Assembly: GCF_900089455.2 (NCBI RefSeq)
Contig: NZ_LT907988.1
Location: 2,294,001 to 2,358,000, forward strand
Reading direction: 5' to 3'
Length of the DNA: 64,000 bases
Source of the DNA: Orrella dioscoreae
GTDB taxonomy: Bacteria > Pseudomonadota > Gammaproteobacteria > Burkholderiales > Burkholderiaceae_B
Notes under the pieces: generated by a model
The model's input: only the letters and a program-made list of their open reading frames with translations
What the model was told of the DNA's origin: nothing
Database searches by the model: none
In this document: positions 19,271 through 28,356 of the stretch, piece after piece
Numbering within the stretch: the first letter of the stretch is position 1
Layout: each line of letters begins with the position of its first letter
Made by a program: the position numbers and the translations under genes

Positions 19271-21669
19271 ATCTCAGCCGTTTTGTCGGGGCCACCAGCC
19301 GGGAAGTGATGCGCCAGGTGCGCATGGCGCTGGGTCCGGATGCCCTGATCGTCTCCAACCGCCGCATCAATGGCGGCGTCGAAGTCATGGCCGGGGATCC
19401 CACGGCCATGGCCGAAGCCGAAGCAACGGCGGCCGAGCTGCCTGCCGCGGTCTCCCAGGATGTTCCGAAAGACAGGCCCCGGCCTGCCGCTGCCCAGCCC
19501 GCGCCCGTCGCGCCGCCGTCCGCGCCGCCCCTCGGCGCCGCGGAAGTGCTGGGCGCCATCAGCGCCTTGCGCGGCGAAATGGAAAACCGCATGCAGGGAC
19601 TGGCCTGGGGCCAGCACCTGCGCCGTACGCCGGTGGCTGCCGCGCTGTTCCGCCGCCTGCTGGAGGCCGGTTTCAGCACGGCGCTGGTGCGCGCCATGCT
19701 GCAGCGCCTGCCCGAGGGCCTGGGCCATGAGTACGCGCTGGAATGGGCGCGCAAGGAACTGATCACGCATCTGCCCGTGCTGCGCCACGAAGACGACCTG
19801 CTGGGGCAGGGCGGCGTATTCGCGCTCGTGGGCCCCACCGGCGTGGGCAAGACGACCACGCTGGCCAAGCTGGCTGCGCGTTGCGTGTTGCGCGAAGGCG
19901 CGGACCGGGTGCTGATGATCACCACCGATACCTACCGTATCGGGGCGCACGAGCAGTTGCAGATCTACGGCAAGTTGATGGGCGTGCCCGTGCTGTCCGT
20001 GCAGGACGCCGATGGCCTGCAGCGGGTGCTGCGCGACATGGGTGAGCGGCGCATCGTGCTGATCGACAACGTGGGCATCAGCCAGCGCGATCGGCTGGTG
20101 GCGGAACAGGCCGCCATGCTGTGCAACGCCGGCATGCCGGTGCGCAAGCTGCTGGTGCTGAACGCCGCCAGCCAGGGCGACACCCTGGACGAAGTGGCGC
20201 ATGCCTATCGCAGCGGCGCGGGCGACGATGTGGCGGGCTGCATCATCACCAAGCTGGACGAGGCCTCGCGCATCGGCGCCGCGCTGGATACCGCCATCCG
20301 GCATCGCCTGCCCATCCAATATGTCTCGCATGGCCAGAAGGTGCCCGAGCACCTGACGGTGCCGCGCGCCATCGACCTGGTGAACCAGGCGCTGGGCGCG
20401 CAAGGCGACGCCGCCGCCCTGTATACCCCGACCGACGCCGATTTGAGCGCCTTGTGGTCGGCGAATCAGCCCGGCGCGGGGGGCAGCGTCCAGGACGCGC
20501 GCCAGCAGGCGCGCACCCGTCAACTGCTGATGGCCGCCATCAGCGGTCCGCGTGGCGGGCTGGCGGCCAACGAACTCGACGCGGGCCTGGCCTGGCTGGA
20601 TCGTGAAATCGCCAGCGTCCAGGCACGCGCGGTGCTGCTGCGTCAGCAGCAGGCCGACGCCGCGTTGGCGCCGGACGCGCTGGTCCAGCCCCAGGTTGCC
20701 CTGCTGGAAAAAGCCTATCCCAAGACTTGCCACCGCTATCTGCTGGTGTCGCATGCCCGCACGCGGGTGGCCGTCGGCAAGGACGGCGCCGGCGCCTATC
20801 TCTGCGCCAGTCTTGCGCTGAGCGACCAGGGCGTGGCGCTGGCCGCGCCGCTGCAGCAGCTGGAATTGCCGCAGGGCAGTATCGCGTCGTGGGCGCCCGC
20901 CGGGTCGGCTGACGCCGCCAGCCGGGTGGCCTGGTTCGCGTTGCAGTTGCCGCAGTTGCCGACGGTCCACCTTTTCGATGCCGACACGGCGTTGACGCCC
21001 GAGCTGCTGCGCAATGCCGATGCGCTTTGGCTGGCGCGCTGCACCGGCGCGCGCAAGCTGGAACACGAAGCGTGTCCCACGACGGCGCAGGCCATTTCGA
21101 AGACCCTGACGCATCGTCCCGTGCCCGCGCGCCTGGATGGCGTCCAGACCCTGTCTGCCTCGCAAGCGGGCGGCATGTTGGGCGCTTCTGCGCAAGGGGT
21201 CGCCGATGCGCTGTGGGTGGCCGAGGCGGCGGTCTCGCTGGGCGCGCGCCGTGGCGCCAGCAAGACGTGCCGCTATATCTCGGCCCGCCGCATCGACGCA
21301 CAGGGCAAGGTGCTGGCGCAATACCACGGTCTTGCCAACCTCGAGGAGGGGGAGGCGGGCACCGATGAACTGGCGCGCTGGCTGGTCCTGCAAGAGGAAA
21401 GCAAGGCAGGCCACCGACTGATGGTGCAGGCCTGGCAATCGCTCGATGCCTGCCACACCGGGGTCGACCGCTGGATCGCCTGGGCGCTCGTGGCCGGTCA
21501 GTTGGGCGCGGCAGCCTGGCAGGTGCGCAACGCTGCCGGGGCGCAATCCTTGCGCAGGGTACTGGCGCACATGGCCGAGGGGCAGGGCAACCTGACCGAC
21601 AGGCAACTGGTGTCGGGGTTGCTCAAGCTGTATGCGTTGACGGAACTCAGTCAGGCAGCCAGGGGCTGA
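19267..21669 (+). CDS. flhF: SRP-type GTPase FlhF with long C-terminal extension
   Basis: An 800-residue FlhF, much longer than the 400-500 residues usual elsewhere. The N-terminal segment (MNLSRFVGATSREVMRQVRM) is followed by a Pro/Ala linker (about 70-90). The NG GTPase domain, about 120-376, has P-loop GPTGVGKTTT (189-198), DTYRIGAHEQLQIYG, a G3 motif reading DNVG (267-270) instead of the usual DTxG, and TKLDEA (G4). Residues about 380-800 have no domain I recognise. FlhF normally works with FlhG to set flagellar position and number; no flhG follows. The ATG overlaps the flhA stop, and a strong terminator lies downstream. Confidence 0.93.
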   Translation: MNLSRFVGATSREVMRQVRMALGPDALIVSNRRINGGVEVMAGDPTAMAEAEATAAELPAAVSQDVPKDRPRPAAAQPAPVAPPSAPPLGAAEVLGAISALRGEMENRMQGLAWGQHLRRTPVAAALFRRLLEAGFSTALVRAMLQRLPEGLGHEYALEWARKELITHLPVLRHEDDLLGQGGVFALVGPTGVGKTTTLAKLAARCVLREGADRVLMITTDTYRIGAHEQLQIYGKLMGVPVLSVQDADGLQRVLRDMGERRIVLIDNVGISQRDRLVAEQAAMLCNAGMPVRKLLVLNAASQGDTLDEVAHAYRSGAGDDVAGCIITKLDEASRIGAALDTAIRHRLPIQYVSHGQKVPEHLTVPRAIDLVNQALGAQGDAAALYTPTDADLSALWSANQPGAGGSVQDARQQARTRQLLMAAISGPRGGLAANELDAGLAWLDREIASVQARAVLLRQQQADAALAPDALVQPQVALLEKAYPKTCHRYLLVSHARTRVAVGKDGAGAYLCASLALSDQGVALAAPLQQLELPQGSIASWAPAGSADAASRVAWFALQLPQLPTVHLFDADTALTPELLRNADALWLARCTGARKLEHEACPTTAQAISKTLTHRPVPARLDGVQTLSASQAGGMLGASAQGVADALWVAEAAVSLGARRGASKTCRYISARRIDAQGKVLAQYHGLANLEEGEAGTDELARWLVLQEESKAGHRLMVQAWQSLDACHTGVDRWIAWALVAGQLGAAAWQVRNAAGAQSLRRVLAHMAEGQGNLTDRQLVSGLLKLYALTELSQAARG

Positions 21670-21695
21670 TGACCCTGGCGTTGCTGGCAGGCAAA

Positions 21696-21728
21696 AAGGA
21701 AAACGGCCCTGGATGGGCCGTTTTCCTT
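21696..21728. terminator. Bidirectional terminator between flhF and flgN
   Basis: A 14-bp perfect stem (centred on GGAAAACGGCCC / GGGCCGTTTTCC) with a 5-nt loop. A-rich and T-rich outer arms allow termination of flhF on the plus strand and of flgMN on the minus strand. Confidence 0.92.
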
Positions 21729-21748
21729 TGGGGCATTCGGTGTTGCAT

Positions 21749-22222
21749 TCAACCCGTGGCGAGGCTCTTGCCGGACGGCAGTCCACTGGCGCGGCCCTGG
21801 GCGTTGTAGAGCTGCTGGTTCGCGCCCGTGACGACGCCCAATGCGTCCAGCGACAGGCGGACGTGCTGCAGATGGGTGTCGATCAGCGTGCCGTTCTGCA
21901 GATTCAGGTCGCGCGCTTCGGCGGAGTGGGCGAGCAGCGTTTCCCAGATCGGGGCGATCTCCGGATGGGCCTGGGCCGCTGCCTGCGTGCCGGCGTGGTC
22001 GGCGCCGAAACCCAGCGTCCGCAGGGCTGCGTTGCGATGGACGGCCAGCTCGCCCAATTCCTGGGCAAGCAGATTCTTTTCAGCGGTAAGGTCGGGCAAC
22101 TGGTCGAACAGACCCTGTTCCGTCAGGGCGTCGGACTCGGTCTGGAGCAGTTTGGCGAATTTCTGGACGGCGGCCGTCTCGGCCAGCAGGAGAGTGCGCA
22201 GGTCGTCGGTCGGGGAGGGCAT
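21749..22222 (-). CDS. flgN: Flagellar export chaperone FlgN (FlgK/FlgL chaperone)
   Basis: A 157-residue, mostly helical protein of FlgN size. TEKNLLAQELGELAVHRNAAL and the C-terminal NGTLIDTHLQHVRLSLDAL plus YNAQGRA are typical of the family. It protects the hook-filament junction proteins FlgK and FlgL before export. It is 68 bp downstream of flgM and they should be co-transcribed from the FliA promoter at 22631-22657. Confidence 0.92.
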   Translation of the reverse strand: MPSPTDDLRTLLLAETAAVQKFAKLLQTESDALTEQGLFDQLPDLTAEKNLLAQELGELAVHRNAALRTLGFGADHAGTQAAAQAHPEIAPIWETLLAHSAEARDLNLQNGTLIDTHLQHVRLSLDALGVVTGANQQLYNAQGRASGLPSGKSLATG

Positions 22223-22290
22223 GGGGCGGGTTCCTTGGCGGTGAAGGGGCGCGATGCCGGACGGACGACGTCAGAGCGGAAACCGCTGCG

Positions 22291-22578
22291 TTAGCGCAGC
22301 AGTTCCTGGGCGCTGGCGAGCAGGCCGTCGGCGATCTTGCCGGTGTCGATCTTGATGTCACCCCGGGCGATGGCTTCGCGAATGGCGGCCACCTTTGCCA
22401 CGTCGATATCCGTTTCCCCGTTCTGCAGGGCCAGGAGCGTGCGCGACGTGCTGCTCAATGCCACTTTGGCACTGCTGCTCGATTGCGCGGCGCCCGAGGG
22501 CAGCGGGGCGGTGTCGCTGCGCGTGGCGGGTGCGGCGGGCGAAGCCGTGGCATGAGCCGGGTTGGAATTGACTTTCAA
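22291..22578 (-). CDS. flgM: Anti-sigma-28 factor FlgM
   Basis: A 95-residue FlgM. A Ser/Ala-rich disordered first half is followed by the FliA-binding helices (ALQNGETDIDVAKVAAIREAIARGDIKIDTGKIADGLLAS). It holds FliA inactive until exported through the finished hook. The start appears to be TTG 22578, with GGAGA about seven bases upstream; no ATG gives a full-length product in this frame, so the rare start codon is probably real. Confidence 0.93.
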   Translation of the reverse strand: MKVNSNPAHATASPAAPATRSDTAPLPSGAAQSSSSAKVALSSTSRTLLALQNGETDIDVAKVAAIREAIARGDIKIDTGKIADGLLASAQELLR

Positions 22579-22630
22579 AAGGGTTCTCCGCTGGACCTCG
22601 GATGGGACGGCGAAACAGGTCCTGTTGCCG

Positions 22631-22657
22631 GTAACGACCATCCAAGCCGTAACTTTA
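22631..22657 (-). promoter_or_regulatory. FliA promoter of flgMN
   Basis: Read on the minus strand: TAAA, 15 bases, GTCGTTAC. Spacing and half-sites match the fliC and flgK promoters. It lies 53 bp upstream of the flgM start and would give FliA-dependent synthesis of its own inhibitor, as known in enterics. Confidence 0.75.
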
Positions 22658-22777
22658 GTCCGTCCTTGCTTTTTTTGTCGCCGGTCTGTTGTCCGGGCGT
22701 GACAAAGCGGATCCCGCGGGTTTTTATCTGGGTGGAAACGGGCCCTGCCAGTCCTGGCGTAGCGGCACGGGAAGGGG

Positions 22778-23491
22778 TCATAGCTGGATTTCCACCGTGC
22801 CGGCGTCCTGCACCACACCGATCACGATCTGGCCGTTCGGGGTCCGGACCTGCACCTGGTTGCCCGGCGCGGCATTTTCCAGGGCCTGGCCTTCGCTGGA
22901 AACCATGAAGCCCGGGCCGCGCGCCTGGACGCGGACGGTGTGGCCGCGCAGCACCGATTGGGCGTGGCGCAGGCTGCTGGCGCGCAGGGCCTGCCCAGCG
23001 CCGACGCGCTGGCTGGTGATGTAGCCGACTGCCTGGGCAGGGTGCACGATGGTGCCCGGCGCCAGGTTGAGCAGGTCGCCGGCGCGCGGAGACAGGTTCG
23101 ATTCGCTGATGGTGTGGCCCAGCGGCAGGGCGCGGGCGGCGACGAAATAGGTGCCGGGCACGCTGACCGTGGCCTGGACGTAGAGGGTCCAGGGCTTCGG
23201 TCCGGCGCAACGGATGCCGACGGCCATCCGCGACCGCAGGCGCGCGCCCGAGGGCAGGAAGGCGGAGAGCGCTTCGCAGGCTGGCTGTTTGTCGGTGCGC
23301 ACGGCTTCCAGCCCGATCTCGGGCTCACCGGGCAGGTGGGCAAGCTGTTGGCGCAGGAACTGCTCGGCCACGGTGGCGACTTGCGCCGCATCCTGGTCGG
23401 CCGCCTGCGCGCGCCCGGCGCCAAGCGCCAGCAGGCTGGCGAAGCAGGCAAGGGCAAACAGGCGAGGCAAGGGCAGGTGCATGGAAGGCAT
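22778..23491 (-). CDS. flgA: Flagellar P-ring assembly chaperone FlgA
   Basis: A 237-residue periplasmic protein with a clear signal peptide (LFALACFASLLALGAGRAQA). The SAF-like C-terminal half (LPLGHTISESNLSPRAGDL, GYITSQRVGAGQALRASSL, GNQVQVRTPNGQIVIGVV) is diagnostic of FlgA. It assists FlgI in forming the P ring around the rod. ATG 23491 or ATG 23482 could be the start. It is divergent from flgB. Confidence 0.95.
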   Translation of the reverse strand: MPSMHLPLPRLFALACFASLLALGAGRAQAADQDAAQVATVAEQFLRQQLAHLPGEPEIGLEAVRTDKQPACEALSAFLPSGARLRSRMAVGIRCAGPKPWTLYVQATVSVPGTYFVAARALPLGHTISESNLSPRAGDLLNLAPGTIVHPAQAVGYITSQRVGAGQALRASSLRHAQSVLRGHTVRVQARGPGFMVSSEGQALENAAPGNQVQVRTPNGQIVIGVVQDAGTVEIQL

Positions 23492-23522
23492 TGTAGAAGT
23501 CCGTGCTACAGCCCAATACCGG

Positions 23523-23547
23523 AATTAACTGAAAAAGGTCGCCTTGT
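23523..23547. promoter_or_regulatory. Candidate FlhDC-type operator between flgA and flgB
   Basis: Read on the minus strand: ACAAGGCG, a 9-base T5-containing spacer, AGTTAATT. The arms keep 5 and 6 of 8 bases of the AAATAGCG / CGTTATTT half-sites seen between fliF and fliE, and the spacer shares the T tract. Position between two class-2 operons fits, but the match is weak. Confidence 0.35.
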
Positions 23548-23649
23548 TTGGGTAATTGTGGCCGGGGGCTGGAACCTATTATTCATGGCGTATGGCGGAC
23601 CGGCCTGTGTGCCGTGTCCGCTCTTGCCGAACAAGGATTCTCTTTCCCG

Positions 23650-24057
23650 ATGATCGACCGTCTCAGCCAGGAATTCTCCTTCGCGCAGCGCGCGATCGGC
23701 CTGCGTGCCGAGCGCCAGGAGGTGCTGTCTTCCAATATTGCGAACTCGGACACGCCCAACTACAAGGCGCGCGATTTCGATTTCGCGCAGACCCTGCAGG
23801 ATGCCATCGGCAACCGCAGCCTGCCCGACACGCACCTGTCGCTGACCTCGTCGCGCCACATTCCCGCGAAGGCGGCCACGCCGGACCCGACTTTCCTGCA
23901 ATACCGCCAGCCGCTGCAGCCCAGCCTGGACGGCAATACGGTGGACATGGACGTGGAACGCGTCAATTTCGCCGACAACACCCTCAAGTACCAGACCAGC
24001 CTGACCGTCCTGTCCGGCCGGATCCGAGGCTTGATGAACGTGCTGCAGCAGCAGTAA
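23650..24057 (+). CDS. flgB: Flagellar proximal rod protein FlgB
   Basis: A 135-residue rod protein. [25 protein letters not shown] is the family rod-type N-terminal motif and [35 protein letters not shown] the C-terminal helix. It heads the flgBCDEFGHIJ operon. ATG 23650 follows a 158-bp divergent promoter region shared with flgA. Confidence 0.97.
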   Translation: MIDRLSQEFSFAQRAIGLRAERQEVLSSNIANSDTPNYKARDFDFAQTLQDAIGNRSLPDTHLSLTSSRHIPAKAATPDPTFLQYRQPLQPSLDGNTVDMDVERVNFADNTLKYQTSLTVLSGRIRGLMNVLQQQ

Positions 24058-24088
24058 GCCGCGCCGACGACACCAGGAATCCAAGTAC

Positions 24089-24505
24089 ATGTCCCTGATC
24101 AACATCTTCCAGATCGCCGGTTCGGCCATGGCGGCCCAGTCGCAGCGCATGAACGTCTCGGCCAGCAACATGGCCAACGCCGACAGCGTGGCAGGGCCTG
24201 ATGGCCAGCCCTACCAGGCGCGCCAGGTGGTTTTCCAGCTGGCGCCCACCCCGGGCCAGAACCTGGGCACCGAGATCGGCGGCGTGAACGTCGCGGCGGT
24301 GGTCAACGATCCCGCGCCGCCCCGCCTGGTCTACGACCCCAAGCATCCGTTCGCCAACAACGACGGCTACGTGACCATGCCCAACGTCGACGTGGTCGCC
24401 GAGACCGTCAACATGATCTCCGCCTCGCGCTCGTATCAGGCCAACGTCGAGGTGGTCAACACCGCCAAGAGCCTGATGCAGCGCACGCTGACCATCGGAC
24501 AGTAA
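24089..24505 (+). CDS. flgC: Flagellar proximal rod protein FlgC
   Basis: A 138-residue rod subunit: [29 protein letters not shown] at the N-terminus, [42 protein letters not shown] near the C-terminus. It assembles with FlgB and FlgF into the proximal rod. It sits 31 bp after flgB. Confidence 0.97.
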   Translation: MSLINIFQIAGSAMAAQSQRMNVSASNMANADSVAGPDGQPYQARQVVFQLAPTPGQNLGTEIGGVNVAAVVNDPAPPRLVYDPKHPFANNDGYVTMPNVDVVAETVNMISASRSYQANVEVVNTAKSLMQRTLTIGQ

Positions 24506-24530
24506 GCACGCAACGCCCAGAGGGATCGCC

Positions 24531-25232
24531 ATGGCAACCGCTGTCAACACCACCACCAGCACGCAAAACACCTCGGCCGCCTTCCAGTCGGCCAATGCCG
24601 CATCGAAGAGCCTCATCGATGAAACCCAGGACCGTTTCCTGACGCTGCTCGTCACGCAGATGCAGAACCAGGATCCGCTCAACCCCATGGACAACGCGCA
24701 GATCACCTCGCAGATCGCCCAGCTTTCCACGGTTAACGGCATCACCCAGCTGAACAATACCCTGCTCGCGCTGTCGGGCCAGGTCGATGTGTCGCAGTCG
24801 ATCCAGGCCGCCGGCTTGATCGGCAAGAACGTCCTGTTCCCGGGCGACAAGATCTCGCTGGGCACGGCCGCCGACGGCACCACCCGCGAAGCCACGCCTT
24901 TCGGCCTGGATGTCATCAGCCCGGCTGCCTCGGTCACCGTCACCGTCCTGGACGCCGGCGGCAAGGCCGTGCGGACCATCGAAATCACCGATCCCCAGGA
25001 AGTGGGCATCTACCAGATGTCCTGGGATGGCAAGGACGACACGGGCATCGCGCTGCCGGACGGCAAGTACACCTTCAAAGTTGCCGCCAAGGACGCCGAC
25101 GGCGAGGCCGTGACGGTGGGCGCGCTGACCTACGGCAACGTGGGCAGCGTGGCCTATACCGCCGAAGGCCTGCGCCTGGACATGGGCCTGAACGGCAAGA
25201 CCAGCCTGCTGGACATCCGCAAGATTCTCTAA
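24531..25232 (+). CDS. flgD: Flagellar hook capping protein FlgD
   Basis: A 233-residue hook scaffold. The N-terminal motif QDRFLTLLVTQMQNQDPLNPMDNAQITSQIAQLSTVNGI is diagnostic. The C-terminal FlgD Ig/tudor region follows (DPQEVGIYQMSWDGKDDTGIALPDGKYTFKVAA). It caps the growing hook so FlgE can polymerise, and is later replaced by FlgK. Confidence 0.97.
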   Translation: MATAVNTTTSTQNTSAAFQSANAASKSLIDETQDRFLTLLVTQMQNQDPLNPMDNAQITSQIAQLSTVNGITQLNNTLLALSGQVDVSQSIQAAGLIGKNVLFPGDKISLGTAADGTTREATPFGLDVISPAASVTVTVLDAGGKAVRTIEITDPQEVGIYQMSWDGKDDTGIALPDGKYTFKVAAKDADGEAVTVGALTYGNVGSVAYTAEGLRLDMGLNGKTSLLDIRKIL

Positions 25233-25238
25233 ACACCT

Positions 25239-25259
25239 GGCGGACGCGCCGCGTCCGCC
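25239..25259 (+). other. Intergenic hairpin between flgD and flgE
   Basis: A perfect 9-bp GC-rich stem GGCGGACGC / GCGTCCGCC with a 3-nt loop, starting 6 bases after the flgD stop and ending 36 bases before the flgE ATG. No T tract follows. It could stabilise or process the polycistronic mRNA around the abundant hook protein. Confidence 0.5.
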
Positions 25260-25295
25260 GAGCTAACGCACACACTCTCACGAACGAGGTACGAC

Positions 25296-26744
25296 ATGGG
25301 TTTCGGACAAGGACTTAGCGGCTTGAATGCCGCCTCGCAGAACCTGGATGTGATCGGCAACAACATCGCCAACTCCGGCACCGTGGGCTTCAAGGCCTCG
25401 GGCATCAGCTTCGCCGACGTCTACGCCAGCTCGCGCGTGGGCCTGGGCACCCAGGTGGCCGCCGTCAACCAGCGCTTCACCGTGGGCAACGTCTCGACCA
25501 CCGGTGGCCAGTTCGACATCGCGATCGATGGCGCCAAGGGCTTCTTCCGCGTGGTCAACGCCAGCGGCCAGGTGCTGTACTCCCGTAACGGTGAGTTCTT
25601 CGCCGACAAGGACAACTACATCACCAACGCCCAGGGCCAGCGTCTCACGGGCTATCCTGTGGGCGGCGTGGGCATGGACCCGGTGGAACTGACCGTTCCC
25701 ACCGGCAACATCGCCCCGCAGGCAACCACGCGTGCCGAGCGCATGGGCATCAACCTGGATGCCAACAGCCCCGTCATCAGCCTGACCGGCACCCCGGGCA
25801 CGCCTGCCGTGCCGGGTGAAGTGGAGCTGGACGGCACGGTCTATCAGTTCTCGCAGGTCGGCAACACCGTCAGCTGGGTGACCGCGCCTCCCGCCGGCAA
25901 CTACAACGGCGGCAGCATCGTGATCGGCGCCGGTGGCGCGATCACCTCCGGCACGCTGGCCGCCCAGCCGGGTTACCAGGCCTACACGCCCGCCGTGCCG
26001 GCCGTCGTCGCCACGCCCTTCGATCCGAACAACCCCGCCAGCTACACGCACCGCGTCCCGTCGACCGTCTACGACTCGCTGGGCAACGCCCACCAGCTGG
26101 TCCAGTACATGGTCAAGCGCGAAGGTACCGCCGGGACCTCCAGCGAATGGGACGCCTATTACTACATGGACGGCCAGGCCATGGACGTGCCCGCGGGCGG
26201 CGGTCCGGTCCAGATGACCTTTAACCAGAGCGGCGTGCTGACCAGCGCCCCGGTCACGAACATCACCTACAACGCGCCGGGCGGCGTGGATTCGCCCGCC
26301 GAGCCGCTGCAGATCGCGCTGGACTACACCGGCACCACCCAGTTCGGCGGTGACCTGCGCTACAACATCCAGCCCGACGGCTACGCCACCGGCCAGTTCG
26401 CCAGCATCTCCATCGACACCAACGGTTCGCTGGTGGCCAACTACACGAACGGCCAGACCATGGAAGTCGGCACGATCGTGCTGGCCAACTTCAACAACCT
26501 GCAGGGCCTGCAGCCCGTCGGCGGCAATGCCTGGACGGAAACCTCGGCATCGGGCCAGGCCACGCTGGGCGTGCCGGGCAGCAACGGCATGTCGCTGCTG
26601 AAGGGCCAGGCGCTCGAGGCCTCCAACGTCGACATGAGCCAGGAACTGGTCAACATGATCATCGCGCAGCGCACCTACCAGGCGAACTCGCAGACGATCA
26701 AGACCCAGGATCAGGTTCTGCAGACCCTGATGCAGATCCGCTAA
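25296..26744 (+). CDS. flgE: Flagellar hook protein FlgE
   Basis: A 482-residue hook subunit. N-terminal GFGQGLSGLNAASQNLDVIGNNIANSGTVGFK and C-terminal LEASNVDMSQELVNMIIAQRTYQANSQTIKTQDQVLQTLMQIR are the FlgE/F/G family ends. The middle region (about residues 150-420) is the exposed, variable hook domain. A good ribosome site (GAGG) precedes the ATG. Confidence 0.97.
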   Translation: MGFGQGLSGLNAASQNLDVIGNNIANSGTVGFKASGISFADVYASSRVGLGTQVAAVNQRFTVGNVSTTGGQFDIAIDGAKGFFRVVNASGQVLYSRNGEFFADKDNYITNAQGQRLTGYPVGGVGMDPVELTVPTGNIAPQATTRAERMGINLDANSPVISLTGTPGTPAVPGEVELDGTVYQFSQVGNTVSWVTAPPAGNYNGGSIVIGAGGAITSGTLAAQPGYQAYTPAVPAVVATPFDPNNPASYTHRVPSTVYDSLGNAHQLVQYMVKREGTAGTSSEWDAYYYMDGQAMDVPAGGGPVQMTFNQSGVLTSAPVTNITYNAPGGVDSPAEPLQIALDYTGTTQFGGDLRYNIQPDGYATGQFASISIDTNGSLVANYTNGQTMEVGTIVLANFNNLQGLQPVGGNAWTETSASGQATLGVPGSNGMSLLKGQALEASNVDMSQELVNMIIAQRTYQANSQTIKTQDQVLQTLMQIR

Positions 26745-26749
26745 TCGCC

Positions 26750-27511
26750 ATGGATCGCATCATCTACACGGCCATGAATGGTGCCGCAAGGACGCTGGAA
26801 CAGCAGTCCGTGATCAGCAACAACATGGCCAACGCGAATACCACGGGCTTCCGCGAGCAGTTCGCCATGTATCGTGCCGTTCCCATCGTCGGCGACGGCA
26901 GCCTGGGCACGCGGATTTCCACCGTGGCCAACACGCCGGGCTTCAACGCCACCCTGGGCTCGGTCAATCTGACCGGCCGCTCGACGGACGTGGCGCTGGA
27001 AGGCGAGGGCTGGCTGGCGGTGCAGACGCCCCAGGGCGAGGCCTATACCCGTAACGGCGCGCTGGTCGTCGGCGCCAACGGCCTGCTGCAGAACTCGCGC
27101 GGCCAGCCGGTGCTGTCGGCCGACAACGCCGTCATCGCGGTGCCGGAAGGCGCCGAGCTGACCATCGCGGGCGATGGCACGATCACCGCGCTGGGCGCGG
27201 GCGACCCGCCTGCCGACATCCAGCAGATCGGCCAGTTGAAGCTGGTCAACCCGCCCGCGGCCGAGCTGGTGCGTGGCGACGACGGCCTGTTCCGCCGCCC
27301 CGCGGTCAACGGCCAGCCGGCGCCGCCGCTGCCCCAGGATCCGCTCGTTCGGGTCATCTCGGGCGGCCTGGAAGGCAGCAACGTGAACACGGTGGAATCG
27401 ATGGTCGGCATGATCGACAACGCCCGCCGCTATGAAATGCAGATGAAGGTGATCTCGAGCGCCAGCGAGAACGCGTCGCGCGCGAACGGCATCCTTTCCG
27501 CCAGTCAGTAA
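26750..27511 (+). CDS. flgF: Flagellar proximal rod protein FlgF
   Basis: A 253-residue rod protein. [36 protein letters not shown] starts it and [29 protein letters not shown] ends it, both typical of FlgF. It starts 5 bp after flgE. The 62-bp gap to flgG holds an imperfect GGCGCC-type stem-loop. Confidence 0.97.
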   Translation: MDRIIYTAMNGAARTLEQQSVISNNMANANTTGFREQFAMYRAVPIVGDGSLGTRISTVANTPGFNATLGSVNLTGRSTDVALEGEGWLAVQTPQGEAYTRNGALVVGANGLLQNSRGQPVLSADNAVIAVPEGAELTIAGDGTITALGAGDPPADIQQIGQLKLVNPPAAELVRGDDGLFRRPAVNGQPAPPLPQDPLVRVISGGLEGSNVNTVESMVGMIDNARRYEMQMKVISSASENASRANGILSASQ

Positions 27512-27573
27512 GTCAAGCGTCAAGACAACCTCAACCGCCGGGCGCCCCAGGCGCCGGGCCCAGGAGCACCGCC

Positions 27574-28356
27574 ATGATCCGTTCGCTCTGGATCTCGAAG
27601 ACCGGTCTGGAAACCCAGCAGACCCAGATGGACGTCATTTCCAACAACCTGGCCAACGTCAGCACGAACGGCTTCAAGCGCACGCGCGCCGTGTTCGAGG
27701 ACCTGATGTACCAGACCCTGCGCCAGCCCGGCGCCCAGGTCGGTCCCGCCAACCAGCTGCCTTCGGGCCTGCAGGTCGGTACCGGCGTGCGCACGGTTGC
27801 CACGCAGCGCATCCACACCCAGGGCGACCTGAAGGCCGGCGGCGAACTGGACGTGGCGATCCAGGGCAAGGGCTTCTTCGAAGTCGAAATGCCCGACGGC
27901 ACGCTGGCCTACACGCGTGACGGCGCGCTGCAGGTCGACCAGAACGGCCAGCTGACCACGGCCGGCGGCTATGTCATCCAGCCGCCCATCAACGTGCCCG
28001 ACAACGCGCTGAAGGTCACCATCGCCCGCGACGGCGTGGTGTCCGTGACCCAGCCCGGCGCCGCCGGCACCAGCGTCCAGATCGGCCAGCTGCAGGTGTC
28101 GACCTTCATCAATCCGACCGGCCTGCAAAGCATGGGCGAGAACCTGTACGTCGAGACCGACTCCTCGGGGCCCGCCAACGCGCTGCAACCCGGCCTGGAT
28201 GGCGCCGGCCTGCTGATGCACGAATACGTCGAAACCTCGAACGTCAACGTGGCGGAAGAGCTGGTCAACATGATCACGACCCAGCGTGCCTACGAAATGA
28301 ACAGCAAGGCCGTGCAAACCTCCGACCAGATGCTGGCTCGCCTGGCGCAGATATGA
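27574..28356 (+). CDS. flgG: Flagellar distal rod protein FlgG
   Basis: A 260-residue distal rod protein: [63 protein letters not shown] and [31 protein letters not shown]. Length and motifs match E. coli FlgG. It overlaps flgH by 4 bases (ATGA), so translation is probably coupled. Confidence 0.98.
   Translation: MIRSLWISKTGLETQQTQMDVISNNLANVSTNGFKRTRAVFEDLMYQTLRQPGAQVGPANQLPSGLQVGTGVRTVATQRIHTQGDLKAGGELDVAIQGKGFFEVEMPDGTLAYTRDGALQVDQNGQLTTAGGYVIQPPINVPDNALKVTIARDGVVSVTQPGAAGTSVQIGQLQVSTFINPTGLQSMGENLYVETDSSGPANALQPGLDGAGLLMHEYVETSNVNVAEELVNMITTQRAYEMNSKAVQTSDQMLARLAQI

Noticed and set aside
21669-21750. flhG/fleN or a second GTPase partner gene after flhF
   Set aside because: flhF ends directly at a strong terminator and the next gene is convergent flgN.
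19177-21786. 869-codon open frame on the minus strand opposite flhF
   Set aside because: Composition is the His/Gln/Gly/Val/Arg-rich shadow expected from the complement of a GC-rich coding strand; flhF on the plus strand has clear GTPase motifs.
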